From: Ctena decussata
Lineage: Eukaryota; Mollusca; Bivalvia; Lucinida; Lucinidae
Assembly (NCBI GenBank): GCA_963989385.1
Contig: OZ022502.1
Coordinates: forward strand, 54,677,454 to 54,741,453
Direction: 5' to 3'
DNA: 64,000 nt
Of the stretch, positions 22,301 to 33,846 are shown piece after piece. Positions within the stretch are counted from its first letter, which is position 1, and every line of letters starts with the position of its first letter. Made by a program: the position numbers and the translations under genes. The notes under the pieces were generated by a model. The model saw only the letters and a program-made list of their open reading frames with translations. It was not told where the DNA came from and ran no database searches.

Positions 22301-22548
22301 GCATGGTCAAATATGGGAAAATGCTAGAATACTAGAATATAAGATTCATCGAAAGTTTCGAAGATTTTGGCCTAAAATGATATATATGGTTGTCTTAATG
22401 AGTACATGAATATTTATGAGTACAAGAGGTCATGGTCATTCTTTGACTTTTGACCCAAGACTCACATTTTGACAATTTTAGACATAAGAAAAAGTCACTT
22501 TGCCAGTTGTTCAGTTCAGCGATTCAGGGCCTCATGGCCCTCTTGTTT
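19377..22548 (+). mobile_element. Helentron-like non-autonomous element with internal repeats
   Basis: Begins TTTTTAGCCCACCGGAGCC with a subterminal hairpin (GGAGCCGACGGCTCC) and (GTCC)n tracts. Has about 460-bp repeated units (ACATGACCAACATGG, CCCATATATGGT, GACCTTGACC, ACGGCAAGGTCAAAT). Ends with a hairpin GGGCCTCATGGCCC followed by TCTTG. A 5' TT-AG start, 3' terminal hairpin and no terminal inverted repeat fit Helitron/Helentron derivatives; class assignment is inference. Interrupted by the insertion at 20551-21762. Confidence 0.65.
20551..21762. mobile_element. Nested tandem-repeat element inside the 19.4-22.5 kb element
   Basis: Interrupts the host element between AACCTTTAAAAATCTTCTC and AAAAATCTTCTTCTCCAGAA, the same host sequence on both sides, duplicated. 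Contains about 175-bp units (ACCACATGCACATCTTCA, AGGAGTTGCGGGGACAAG, GTAACTCCAT), a (GGAC)n tract at 21660-21715, and inverted GTCACCCGACG/CGTCGGGTGAC near its two ends. Confidence 0.75.
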
Positions 22549-23963
22549 TAAGTACGCATGAAAAAATAGGTCAGTTTTTTTGCACGAAATCCAACGATGT
22601 ACCTGTATAACTGCACACCATTATTCTAATTATCACATACGACGCTACTGGTAATACAATGGAGGCGAAGAGTGGCGAAACAAGACTACTTATGACCATT
22701 TTCGATACACAGTCGCTACATTTTCTTGACAAGCGCAGTTTCATGATATATAGGAAGTATCTTTCCAAGAATAATGCGAAGCGCATTTCGGACATGCTTA
22801 CTGAAAAAGGATCCTAACCATGTCAGCAAGCATTAACAGATATATGGTCATAAAATCTTATCTAACGATCAGCATTCTGCGCCCTTGTTGTTTGCCTTCA
22901 TTGGTCTTTAATTATGCTTATTTTTTATTTCCGCCGGGTCTGGCAACAAAGAAATAAAAGACAGGAAGCATATCTCTCGAGTTATAAAAGTAAATGTAGA
23001 TAACGGTTTAAACGTTGTGGAGCTTTGAAGTAGAGCGGTCAAAGTATCAAAATGATAAGCCCGAACTCATATAATCCATACAACATCGAAAAATCCGAAA
23101 TACTGAACAAATTCTATTTGATTAACAACGATCTAACAAATATTATACACGGTACATGTACTGATGCATATTAGGAGAATTCGGGATCTGGATTCGAATT
23201 AAATACATGTAGGAAAACAGAAGTGAAAAGACTTATGAAAAGATCGTTGTGTGAATATTATTTGAAATGAAGCTATGTAGTTATCACTGGCGTAAACGGA
23301 AAATAAGTTCCTCAATCATTTGAACAATTAGCCAAGGCTGCACCAAGATCAAAAGCGCACTGTAAACGCGCAATTAACAAATTAAAATTGTATGATATTA
23401 CAGGTGTTTGGATAAGGAAACTGGGTTCGCGACGTTTCGGACAGAGTACGTGGATGCGGGCACGACTTATCCTGTTTCATTGATGTGATGGAAGCTAAGG
23501 ATTAAACACAGATCAGTTATATTAATATACCGAAGAAAGCACTGAGTATATATTTAAGGTCGCGTTTTGACGAGGTTGTCAACAACAATGTATGTATACA
23601 TGTACTCCATGATTATAGAACATATTAACATCTTGAAAGGGATGTCTTGATATACCCAAACTTCTGATTTGGACACATTATTTTATGAACCCAATACAAT
23701 TCAAGTCACACGAATCAGGATCATGAAATATTGCTCTCATGTTTCTTCAGAGGGTAGCAAGCTGCCTGGCTATGTGGAGACTAGCTTATCTGGTTCATAA
23801 AGATTTAATGTCAGTAAAATTGATGTCTCGGAATATAATTTATAAAGACCATAAGTAGGTATAAAAAGACGGGGTGTGGTGTGGGGGTATGTGATAAACT
23901 GCTTACAAGGTAGCTGGCCCATTTGGCTAGATTGATCGTCGTCCTAATATAAATGAGCCACAT
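22549..23963. other. No recognised features
   Basis: About 1.4 kb without a convincing exon, RNA gene or family repeat. Confidence 0.5.
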
Positions 23964-24182
23964 CATGTGATTTCCAACAATGTGGCAATTTTGTCATGCG
24001 ATATTCAGATCATCCTTCTCAATCACACAAGGTAACCAGAGACCTCCCTGTAGGCTGTATGACTTGGGCCACTTCTATAGATGGCTGAAGTGACAAGCAA
24101 AGGCTCTGATCAGACTGCGCTCAAGTGCAGTCTGATCAGAGCATCTGCTTGTCAGCAAAGCCATATTGTTGGAAATCACATG
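23964..24182. mobile_element. MITE with 23-bp inverted ends, TGATCAGACT interior
   Basis: Ends CATGTGATTTCCAACAATGT (23964) and ACATTGTTGGAAATCACATG-like (24160-24182) are inverted copies with one mismatch. The middle holds inverted CTCTGATCAGACTGCGCT blocks like those in the GAGCCGCGACAC family, but the termini differ. Confidence 0.75.
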
Positions 24183-24329
24183 CTGTGGATCAAATGATGA
24201 TACTAAGGAAAAGCCAAAATCGCACAAGCACAACCCACCACAGACGCTGAAAGAAGAAGACATAAATACAAATAAAAAATCAGTAAAGCACACAAAAGAA
24301 CTGTACATAAACATGTCTATTAGAAAGCA

Positions 24330-24480
24330 AAACTACGTTGTCAGGCGCAGGTTCAATCCCCTGCTTTTCAGTCTTTCTGATGAGGAACTCCTTAAGATTT
24401 TAATTTCATACCGAGGTCCCGCCTCCGTATGAACTATGTGTTGGTGAGACGTTAAACCCGAGCTCACATACTCATTCACT
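24330..24480 (+). repeat. Possible SINE fragment
   Basis: GCAGGTTCAATCCCCTGC resembles a tRNA B-box region, and GTTGGTGAGACGTTAAACCC resembles a SINE 3' end. It lies immediately downstream of the IAP exon's stop codon, so it may form part of that gene's 3' UTR. Confidence 0.4.
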
Positions 24481-24502
24481 AAAGTTGTTCATGCCTGCAA
24501 CC

Positions 24503-24972
24503 CTAAGACATAAAGGTTTTGACACAGCCTTTCACAAAGGCTCTGCAAATGGGACACTTTCTCATCGCAGGAGCACAGTTTGCGCAGGTAACTAAGTGTC
24601 CACACGGTAAGAAAACTATAGAAACAGGTTTATCCAAGCATACTTTGCAGATAGTCTGCTCTTTAAGTTTCCGATTTTCAGCAATGATATTTGTGGTATC
24701 TCTGTGTGGGTCATTTGTAGACAAGTTGTTTGTTCGACTTGCCTCACTGTTTCGCCGTGATGAACTGCTCTGTGGCTCCTGAACTGCGTCACTTTTCGGT
24801 ACATTCTTCTTGGTTTCGTTTCGTTCTTTATCAGAAGTTTCTGGTAATTGGGCTTCATTACTGGCTTCTGAGGATATGGCCATGTTTGCAACTTCCTGCG
24901 GCAAATCGATGGCATTTTCTTCCAGCATAAAAACCTTTTCCAAAATTTTCTGAGCAGTGATACCGGATCGAC
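24503..24972 (-). CDS. C-terminal RING exon of an inhibitor-of-apoptosis (BIRC) protein
   Basis: The last 48 residues form an IAP-type RING. Taking the codon at 24943-24941 as residue 1, the zinc ligands are C99, C102, C114, H116, C120, C123, C130 and C133, with [10 protein letters not shown] and RKCPICR motifs and the usual short tail ending TFMS. In this family the RING is an E3 ubiquitin ligase acting on caspases, partners and itself. Upstream is a polar Ser/Asn/Glu linker. The frame stays open above 24943 to an acceptor AG at 24973-24974, so this is a terminal exon; the TTG at 24943 is not a true start. No BIR domain was found upstream in the window: it may lie beyond the gap, or the copy is partial. 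Confidence 0.85.
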
Positions 24973-24974
24973 CT

Positions 24975-25815
24975 ATGAATAGATTATGACATTAATAGAT
25001 ACCGGTAATAATAGAAAATGTTTGAAAGTTTTCAGCATTATGTCTTCTTAGGCTGTCACTCGGCAAAAACCAGAAGGTCATTTGGCAAAGGTGAAATAAT
25101 GATTATTTACCTGAAAATTGTTCCATGCTTAAATCGTTTCACTGTTAAACTTTTAACCTGAAAAAATGCCACCAGATCAGATTGCAAATCCCAAGACGAC
25201 GGCAGCACTGGCCTCAATAAACAGGTTTCAGTTGAAAACAAATATCCTTTCCAAAGCCGTAGCGTATTTTGGCGTAATTGCTAACAATCAATAACTATTT
25301 GAGCGACCCTAACGACCTCTTGTATTCAAGCAGTCAATCGATGTTCATTTCTGTGTATATGCTAGTACCATGACATTGTTTGTTCTTAGTATCAGTCCGA
25401 AAACACATACTGGAAGTACACAAGAAGCTTTCAAATTCCGAATAAAAACCTTGAAAAATTCATTTCTAAAAACTGATTTAGACATTGTCTTTCCTTAATC
25501 ATCCTACTGATCTTAGCAAACGAGCCGGACCAAAACAGTAACCAGAGGACCAATGGTCCTATGGCTCGCTTGAGACCTTATTGTCAACAGACACAATATG
25601 CACTCTGCTCGTTTGTTACAACTTGTAAACCAGTGGCTTTAGAAGAGAGCATATTCTAATTTTAAATCTCAGTGGCCTTGAACAAATTATGCAGCGAGCA
25701 GCAGACCTTCAGATTGGGGGATATATGTGACAGTGCCTTGTGGAGATGCGATGTTAACGTCACGAAAAGTGTTCAAAATGAAAATGACGTCATAAAATTT
25801 GAACGTAAAGTTTGT
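24975..25815. other. Intron or upstream sequence of the IAP gene
   Basis: No BIR or UBA coding exon was recognised on the minus strand. AT-rich, bounded to the right by the assembly gap. Confidence 0.45.
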
Positions 25816-26015
25816 NNNNNNNNNNNNNNNNNNNNNNNNNNNNNNNNNNNNNNNNNNNNNNNNNNNNNNNNNNNNNNNNNNNNNNNNNNNNNNNNNNNNN
25901 NNNNNNNNNNNNNNNNNNNNNNNNNNNNNNNNNNNNNNNNNNNNNNNNNNNNNNNNNNNNNNNNNNNNNNNNNNNNNNNNNNNNNNNNNNNNNNNNNNNN
26001 NNNNNNNNNNNNNNN
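25816..26015. other. Assembly gap (200 N)
   Basis: Exactly 200 N, probably a nominal gap length. It abuts the palindromic satellite, which would be hard to assemble. Confidence 0.99.
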
Positions 26016-27510
26016 GGTGGGTCAAAATATTATAGCTATAATATTTTGACCCGCCCCTCTTGAAAATTAAATAAACCATTTACCATACTTCTATTGTTTT
26101 TTTATATCCCTTGTGACAGAATTGAAATTAACAACGCTATGTGATTGTCATTTCCAGAGCTATAAGCCTTCAAATGCAAAGTATGGGTCTAGGAGGGGGC
26201 GGGTCGAAATATTATAGCTCTCCCTCAGAGTAAAATATGTCTTCTACCATATTGGCATTGGTTTGTTTATATCTATTGTGATAGAATTTGAGATTTAGAT
26301 ACATTCTGATTGCATTTCCTTTTGTTATTAGTACTTCACATAGTAAAGATGGCTCTGAGACAGGGCGGGTCAAAATATAATAGCTGTAATATTTTGACCC
26401 GCCCCTCTTCAGAGTTACATAGGTCATCAGCTATAGTTCCACTGGTGTCTTAAGATCAGCTGTGACAACATTTAAATCAAAATTACTATCTGATTGTTAG
26501 TCCCAATAATATAAGACTTCATATGCAATGATGGGTCAGGGGTTTGAGGGGGGGGGGGTAGAAACATTATAGCTATAATATTTTGATCCGCCCCTCATGA
26601 GAGTTTATTAGGTCTTTTGTCGTTATTTCACTAGTTTGTTTATCACTGTTCTACTAGAATAAAAAATTTCAATATCATCTGATTATCTTTCCTATAAGTA
26701 TAAGTACTTCATAGGCTAAAGATGGATCTGAGAGAGGGTGGGTCAAAATATTATAGCTATAATATTTTGACCTGCCCCTCTTGAAAGTTAAATAGACCAT
26801 TTACCATACTTCTATTGGTTTCTTTATATCTGTTGTGACAGAATCTAAATTAACAACACTATGTGATTGTCATTTCCAGAGCTATAAGCCTTCATATGCA
26901 AAGGATGGGACTAGGAGGGGGCGGGTCGAAATATTATAGCTATAATAATTTGACCCCCCCCCCCCCACCCCAGAGTAAAATATGTCTTCTACCATATTGG
27001 CATTGGTTTGTTTATATCTTTTGTGATAGAATTTTAGATTTAGATACCATCTGATTGCATTTCCTATTGTTATTAGTACTTCACATAGTAAAGATGGCTC
27101 TGAGACAGGGCGTGTCGAAATATAATAGCTATATTTTGACCCGCCCCTCTTCAGAGTTACATAGGTCTTCAGCTATAGTTCCACTGGTGTCTTAAGATCA
27201 GCTGTGATAACATTAAATCAAAAATACTATCTGATTGTTAGTCCCAATGTTATAAGACTTCGTATGCGAAGGTCTGGTCAGGTGTGCATGGGGGTCGAAA
27301 TACTATAGCTATAATAGTTTGACCCACCCCTCACGACAGTTGAATAGGTCTTTTGTCCTTGATTCACTAGTTTGTTTATCACTATTCTACTTGAACTAAA
27401 AATTTCAATATCATCTGATTGTCTTTCCTATAAGTATAAGTACTTCATAGGCTAAAGATGGATCTGAGAGTGGGTGGGTCAAAATATTATAGCTATAATA
27501 TTTTTACCTC
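26016..27510. repeat. Palindrome-punctuated satellite, forward half
   Basis: About 185-bp monomers, each bounded by a near-perfect palindrome with half-site GGGTCAAAATATTATAG, usually flanked by GGGGC and GCCCC. Four monomer types (A: AATTAACAAC; B: TTAGATAC; C: AATCAAAA; D: TTTCAATATCATCTGATTG) follow in order A-B-C-D twice, a four-unit higher-order repeat of about 730 bp. All types share CTGATTG near the same place, so they derive from one ancestor. No coding. Confidence 0.9.
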
Positions 27511-29925
27511 CCCCCCCCCCCCCCCCCGACCCCCACTCATGTCCATTTTTAGCCTATGAAGTACTTAGACTTATAGGAAAGACAATCAGATGATATTTAA
27601 ATTTTTAATTCAAGCAGAATAGCTATTTACAAACCAGTGAAACAACGGCAAAAGACATATTTAACTCTCATGTGGGGCGGGTCATAATATTATAGCTATA
27701 ATATTTTGACCCCCCCCTCCCCCAACCCACCCACCAACCCCACTAACAGATTTTTCAAAATTAGGATGAGCAGCGTATTAATATTGTATTTGATATTTGC
27801 TTGGTTCTTGTAGGTCTTGTATAAACTTTCCTTTATATCAATTTTATTTCATGGGCGGGGGTCAAAATATTATAGCTATAATATTTTGAGCCCCCGCCCC
27901 CCAACTCATGTCCATCATCAGTCTTTTAAGTATTATAGCAATGGAACAGAGAATCTGATTGTGTTTGAATTTTTATTTTATCATAACAGGTATTAACAAA
28001 TGAATAGTACCATGAAAACATTAAAACTTTTAATTTCAAGTGGGGTGGGTCATAATATTATAGCTATAATATTTTGACCCCCCCCCCCCACCACCCCTCA
28101 CCCACCTAACGATTTTTCAAATTGAGGATGAGCAGAGAAATTAATATTGTATTGGATTTGCTTGGTTCTTGTAGGTCTTGCATAAACTTTCCTTTATTTC
28201 CATTTTTTTTCATGGGGGCGGGTCAAAATATTATAGTTATAATATACTGACCCTCCACACCCCCCACCCCGCCACTCATGTCCATCTTTAGCCTATGAAG
28301 TACTTAGACTTATAGGAAAGACAATCAGATGATAATTAAATTTTTAATTCAAGCGGAATAGTTATTAACAAACCAGTGAAACAACGACAAAAGACCTATC
28401 TAACTCTCATGTGGGGCGAGTCAAAATATTATAGCTATAATATTTTGACCCCCCCGCCCCCCCAACTCATGTCCATCATCAGTATTTTAAGTATTATAGC
28501 AATGGAACAGAGAATCTGATTGTGTTTGAATTTTTATTTTATCATAACAGGTATTAACAAATGAATAGTACATGTACCATGAAAACATTAAAGCTTTTAA
28601 TTTCAAGTGGGGTGGGTCATAATATTATACCCCCCCCCCCCCCCCCACCGCATCCCCACCCCTCACCCACCTAACATATTTTTCAAATTGAGGATGAGCA
28701 GAGAAATTAATATTGTATTTGATCTTTGCTTGGTTCTTGTAGGTCTTGCATAAACTTTCCTTTATTTCCATTGTTTTTCATGGGGGCGGGTCAAAATATT
28801 ATAGTTATAATATATTGACCCCCCCCCCGCCACTCATGTCCATCTTTAGCCTATGAAGTACTTAGACTTATAGGAAAGACAATCAGATGATAATTAAATT
28901 TTTAATTCAAGCAGAATAGTTATTAACAAACCAGTGAAACAACGACAAAAGACCTATCTAACTCTCATGTGGGGCGGGTCAAATTATTAAAGCTATAATA
29001 TTTTGACCCCCCCCCCCTCCACCCCCCTACTCCCAGCCAACCAAACAACTATTAAAATTTTTAATTTTAAATGAGGAGGAGCTGTAAACTGTAATTGTAG
29101 TTCATGCTTGATTATGGTAGTCTCACATATACTGTCCTGGATCTCCATTTAATTCATTCATATTATCCATTTATAATATATTGACCCCCCCCCCCACACA
29201 CACACACACTCATGTCCATCTTTAGCCTATGAAGTACTTAGACTTATAGGAAAGACAATCAGATGATATTTAAATTTTTAATTCAAGCAGAATAGTTATT
29301 AACAAACCAGTGAAACAATGACAAAAGACCTATTTAACTCTCATGTGGGGCGGGTCAAATTATTATAGCTATAATATTTTGACCCCCCCCCCCCCTCCAC
29401 CCCGCCAACCAAACAACTATTAAAATTTTTAATTTTAAATGAGGAGGAGCTGTAAACTGTAATTGTATTTCATGCTTGATTATGGTAGTCTTACATATAT
29501 TGTCCTGAATCTCCATTTAATACATGGGGGCGGGTCAAAATATTATAGCTATAATATTTTGACCCCCCCCCCCCACTCACGCCCATCATCAGTATTTTAA
29601 GTATTCTAATTATGAAACGGAAAATCTGATGGTGTTTGAATTTTAATTTTATCATTACAGATATTAACAAATGAATAGTACCACGAAACCATTAAAACTT
29701 TTAATTTCAAGTGGGGCGGGTCATTATATTATAGCTATAATATTTTGACCCCCCCTCCCTACAGATTTTTCAAAATGAGGAGGAGCAGCGAATTAATATT
29801 GTATTTGATATTTGCTTGGTTACTATAGGTGTTACATATACTTTCCTCAATTTTCATTTTTTTTCATGGGGGAGGGTCAAAATATTATAGGGGGGGTCAA
29901 AATATTATAATAATATAATAATTAT
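27511..29925. repeat. Palindrome-punctuated satellite, reverse half
   Basis: Beyond a poly-C junction at about 27510, the D monomer returns as its reverse complement (AAGACAATCAGATGATA). It alternates with relatives E (GATTTTTCAAA, GAGCAG), F (GAATCTGATTGTGTTTGAA) and G (GAGGAGGAGCTGTAAACTG) in the order D, E, F, E, D, F, E, D, G, D, G, F, E. Palindromes persist, but many right sides have become poly-C runs, and two are half-deleted (28612, 29871). Confidence 0.85.
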
Positions 29926-29930
29926 TTCAT

Positions 29931-30035
29931 AACGACATGGTAGAGTGCGAGACTTTAGATCGAAAGGTCCCGGGTTCCCGGATCCTCGGCCCGGGCGTGA
30001 GATTTGTTAAGAGTCTGTGACATCTAACTTCTTAG
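29931..30035 (+). mobile_element. tRNA-derived SINE, family 2, copy 1
   Basis: GACATGGTAGAGTGCGAGAC, then TTTAGATCGAAAGGTCCCGG and a B-box-like GGGTTCCCGGATCC, then GAGATTTGTTAAGAGTCTGT. The reverse-orientation copy at 34750 preserves the same order, which confirms a family. Degenerate as a tRNA. Confidence 0.65.
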
Positions 30036-30169
30036 GTCCATCCATTATGATACATCAAAAACAGTTATAGTTCTTGAATTGTTAACACACAACAATGTTA
30101 TGTACGAACAGCCCAAGACAGTATGCCCTCTCAATTTCCTCAAAGCTGGAGGCATACTGTAAGAAATTC

Positions 30170-30405
30170 AAGCCCTGACACAAGAAAACCAACAATGTGG
30201 TTGTGCGCCCAGTGAAGACTCAGATCAGCCTTGGCATCCACCTAGTCTGATCAGAGTCTTCCCTAAGCACTTAAAGGGAAGCTTAGGATCTATGCTACCA
30301 TCATGCTGACAGCGGAGACTCTGATCAGACTGCGCGGATGCCCAGGCTGATCTGAGTCTGCGCTGGGCGCACAACCACTTTGTTGGTTATATTGTGTTGC
30401 AACTC
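30170..30405. mobile_element. Palindromic MITE (GAGCCGCGACAC family), copy 2
   Basis: Diverged ends (AGCCCTGACACAAGAAAACC and its inverted counterpart with GTGTTGCAACTC), with the interior as in copy 1. Confidence 0.8.
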
Positions 30406-31317
30406 ATTTTTTTTATATATTAAAAAGCAATAGCAGGTACTTACGAGATTACTTTGTCTGGTGGCTTCTGTCGAACTTCCTGAAAGAATCATAAAGCAAA
30501 ACTAACTTTTAATCTGCAGGAGGCCATTTGACCTTTGACCTAACATATTTCTTCCGTTACCAGACAGTTTTTTTTCCCTTTCTTCCATTACCAGACGCGG
30601 TTTTTCCCTCATTCCAAAACTCTAAATCCATCTCATAAGGTGAATCTAGATTTCTGGGATTGCTCTAATAGGGGAATCCCCATCTCATAGCTGAATTTCA
30701 CAAGACTGATTAAGTAATAACCCTTAAAGTGCCAAAAAATGAAAAATTGTTGAATTTGCAAACAGTGTAGATAGCCCTATAGTCTTTGAATTCTCAATAT
30801 GATATAGCTTGGCCAAAACATTTTTTTAAATTTCTGCAGACGTAAATTTTGTCGTCTGCTTTTTGGCGCATTAAGGGTTAACATATTTGCAGTAACTGTG
30901 GAAGAAAAAACTCCTGTCTTAAGACCGAATATTTACATTATCAGTGCAGAGCTCTCTGTTAACCCAATTAAGTGATGCGGCAGTCAAATTTTGTTTACAG
31001 GTCAATAATTACATTGTGCCATGTGCTTCAGAGTAACAGCTCATCTCACTAACTAGCATGTGAAATTTACAACATGCCATGTACTTGAATGGCTATTGAA
31101 CGTCGAGTGACAGCTCACTACGCAAACTTGCACGTGAAATCTACAGCAGGAGATGGAATTTGCTGGTAGGCAGTGAAAATGCGGCTGTTCCAAACTTGCG
31201 AAATTTGGCCAGTAATGTTTTTAAAACGATTCTTATTTATGTATTTCTTATTTTTGTTTATCTTTTTATTGATCAAAAGCATCGTTTAACTAGAATTGTT
31301 TTTCTACGAAAAAACAG

Positions 31318-33133
31318 ATGTCTCCCCCCTTTCTGATGTCAAAAGGATCAGTCATTAAATACAATTTCAAACGGAAACTTTAAATACAATTTCTAATGCA
31401 AATACTGGTCATTTTTCACGCAAACAATGTGCTCGTATCCAGTAAAGATATTTTGTGATAGACTAATAGACAGACGCCAAGGGAAAAACAATATGTTTCC
31501 CTACCCTGAAGCAGGGATTCATAATAAGTAAAAAGTATAAATGCAAGAGTTATAGTTGTTATGCTCTGCATGTCATGTAATGTTGACTGATATTCATATT
31601 TAGTTTTTGTCAAAAAATATAAATGCAAGAGTTACAGTGCTCTGAACGTCGTCTATTTATAGGCTGACTGATATTTGTATGAAGTTTCATGAATATAGCT
31701 TAAACGGTTTTCAAGTTATAGAGCTTAGACGATTGAGACACGATTTTGTGAATGACAAAGTTCCAAGGGAAATAACTCAAATAGTATAAATGCTGTGCTC
31801 TGCAGGTTGTCTAGTGTTGACTGACATTTGTATGAAGTTTCGTGAATATAGCTTGTCCAGTTCTCAAGTAATAAAGCGATTGAGACACGATTTTGTGACT
31901 GACAAAGGTCCAAGGGAAATAACTCAAGAAGTATAAATGCAAGAGTTATGATTCTTGCACTATGCAATTCTTCTAATGTTGATTGATATTTGTATGAAGT
32001 TTCGTGAATATAGCTTGAATGGTTTTCAAGTTATAGAGAAGACACGACTGAGACACAATTTTGTGACTGACAAAGTTCTAAGGGAAATAACTCAAATAGT
32101 ATAAAGGCTAAAGTTATGGTTCTTGCATTCTGCACATCGTCTGATATTGATTGATATTTGTATGAACTTTCATGACCATAGCTTGAATGGTTTTAAAGTT
32201 ATAGACGGACTCGACTGAGACACAATTTTGTGATGGACAAAGTTCCAAGGGAAATAACTCAAAATGGATAAACGCCAGAGTGCATTCTGCATGTCATCTG
32301 ATGTTGATTGATATTTGTATGAACTTTCATGAATATAGCTTGAATCGTTTTAAAGTTATAGATGGACTCGACTGAGACACAATTTTGTGATGGACAAAGC
32401 TCCAAGGGAAATAACTCAAAACGTATAAATGCCAGAGTTACCATTTGTGCACTCTGCACATCGCCTCATGTTGATTGATATTTGTATGAAGTTTCGTGAA
32501 TAAAGCTTGAGCAGTTTTCAAGTTATAGAGCGGACACAATTGAAACACAATTTTGTGATGGACTAAGTTCCAAGGGAAATAACTCAAAAAGTATAAATGC
32601 CAGAGTTACTGTTCTTGCACTCTGCACGTCGTCTCATGTTGATTGATATTTGTATGAAGTGTCGCGAATATAGCTTGAGCGGTTTTCAAGTTATAGAACG
32701 GACACGATTTTGTGATGGACTAAGTTCCAAGGGAAATAACTCAAAAAGTATAAATGCCAGAGTTACCATTCTTGCACTCTGCACGTCGTCTCATGCTGAT
32801 TGATATTTATATGAAGTTTCGCGAATATAGCTTGAGCGGTTTTCAAGTTACAGAACGGACACGATTTTGTGATGGACTAAGTTCCAAGGGAAATAACTCA
32901 AAAAGTATAAATGCCAGAGTTACCATTCTTGCACTCTGCACGTCGTCTCATGTTGATTGATATTTATATGAAGTTTCGCGAATATAGCTTGGGCGGTTTT
33001 CAAGTTATACAACGGACACGATTTGTGACAGACGGACAGACGGACAGACGGACGGACGGACGGACAGACGGACAGACGGACAGACGCCCGGGGAAAAACA
33101 ATATGTCTCCCGACCCTTAAGGGGGGAGACATA
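31318..33133. mobile_element. Pearl-like element with about 157-bp tandem core and ACGG tract
   Basis: The ends ATGTCTCCCCCCTTT (left) and AAGGGGGGAGACATA (right) are inverted. Inside are eight or more units of about 157 bp (AGTTCCAAGGGAAATAACTC, GCACTCTGCACGTCGTCT, ATGAAGTTTCGTGAATATAG). The last units are nearly identical and the first are diverged. A (GGACAGAC)n/(GGACGGAC)n tract follows, then CGCCCGGGGAAAAACAATAT. This matches the published plan of bivalve pearl elements as I recall it; assignment is inference. Confidence 0.75.
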
Positions 33134-33140
33134 ATAATAT

Positions 33141-33217
33141 AAAATAAGGAATGAATGTTATTTTTTAAACATTTACTGAAGTAAATGTTAAAAAAAATAA
33201 CATTCATTCCTTAAATA
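33141..33217. repeat. Hairpin with about 30-bp AT-rich arms
   Basis: AAGGAATGAATGTTATTTTT pairs with AAAAATAACATTCATTCCTT, with GAAG-containing short loop. It sits directly at the right end of the pearl-like element. Confidence 0.85.
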
Positions 33218-33846
33218 AGGATTAGAGGCAAACATACATACCAAATTTCAGTCAAATCTAGATAAAATCTCACTTAATTTTGCACTTCTGGTAGCCACCT
33301 AGCACAACATTTTCTCACCTAACAATATTAAGAAGATGCTTTGGCTGACTGTTTGCTTCTACCTACAAAATGAGCTATTCTGATGTCATTTAATGAGTGA
33401 CTTAGACAGTGACCTACAGAACAGGAAGATTTCTTTCTTGTAAAATATCAAATCTTTCTTTTCTATTCTGTACCTCATAAATCTAATGTGACCACCTCTG
33501 ATAGGATCATAGGAAATTGAACAAAGCCAAAGAACTAGTACCATACTGGCATAGCTGGTAAGCTACTTAGCTAGAAGATTATTTAATTACAATTATTATT
33601 TAAAATGAATGTTTCCAAGCAGTGTTCTACCCAGAAATTTCAGAAATCATGTCGCTTTTAGCACTAAAATCAGATTTTGACTTGTGATCAATTTTTAAAA
33701 TCCTTAATATAGCAGTATTTTGTCAAAATGAGCCTGAATTTACATTTTAAATAATTTATTGATGATCCTTAATGCATTTAAAACAACTTTACTGGCTAAG
33801 AAGTGGAAATAAAGGCATGTTGCAAAGGTAATTTGAAGAGGAAAGC

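Noticed and set aside
25672..26079. Open frames crossing the N run on both strands
   Set aside because: They consist mostly of unknown residues from the 200-N gap.
26016..29925. CRISPR-like array
   Set aside because: Repeats are palindromes bounding related, not unique, spacers of about 150 bp, in clearly eukaryotic DNA.
32597..33120. Repeated MPEL...FLHSARRLMLID frames as a protein family
   Set aside because: The same frame occurs in each 157-bp tandem unit and is a by-product of the repeat period.
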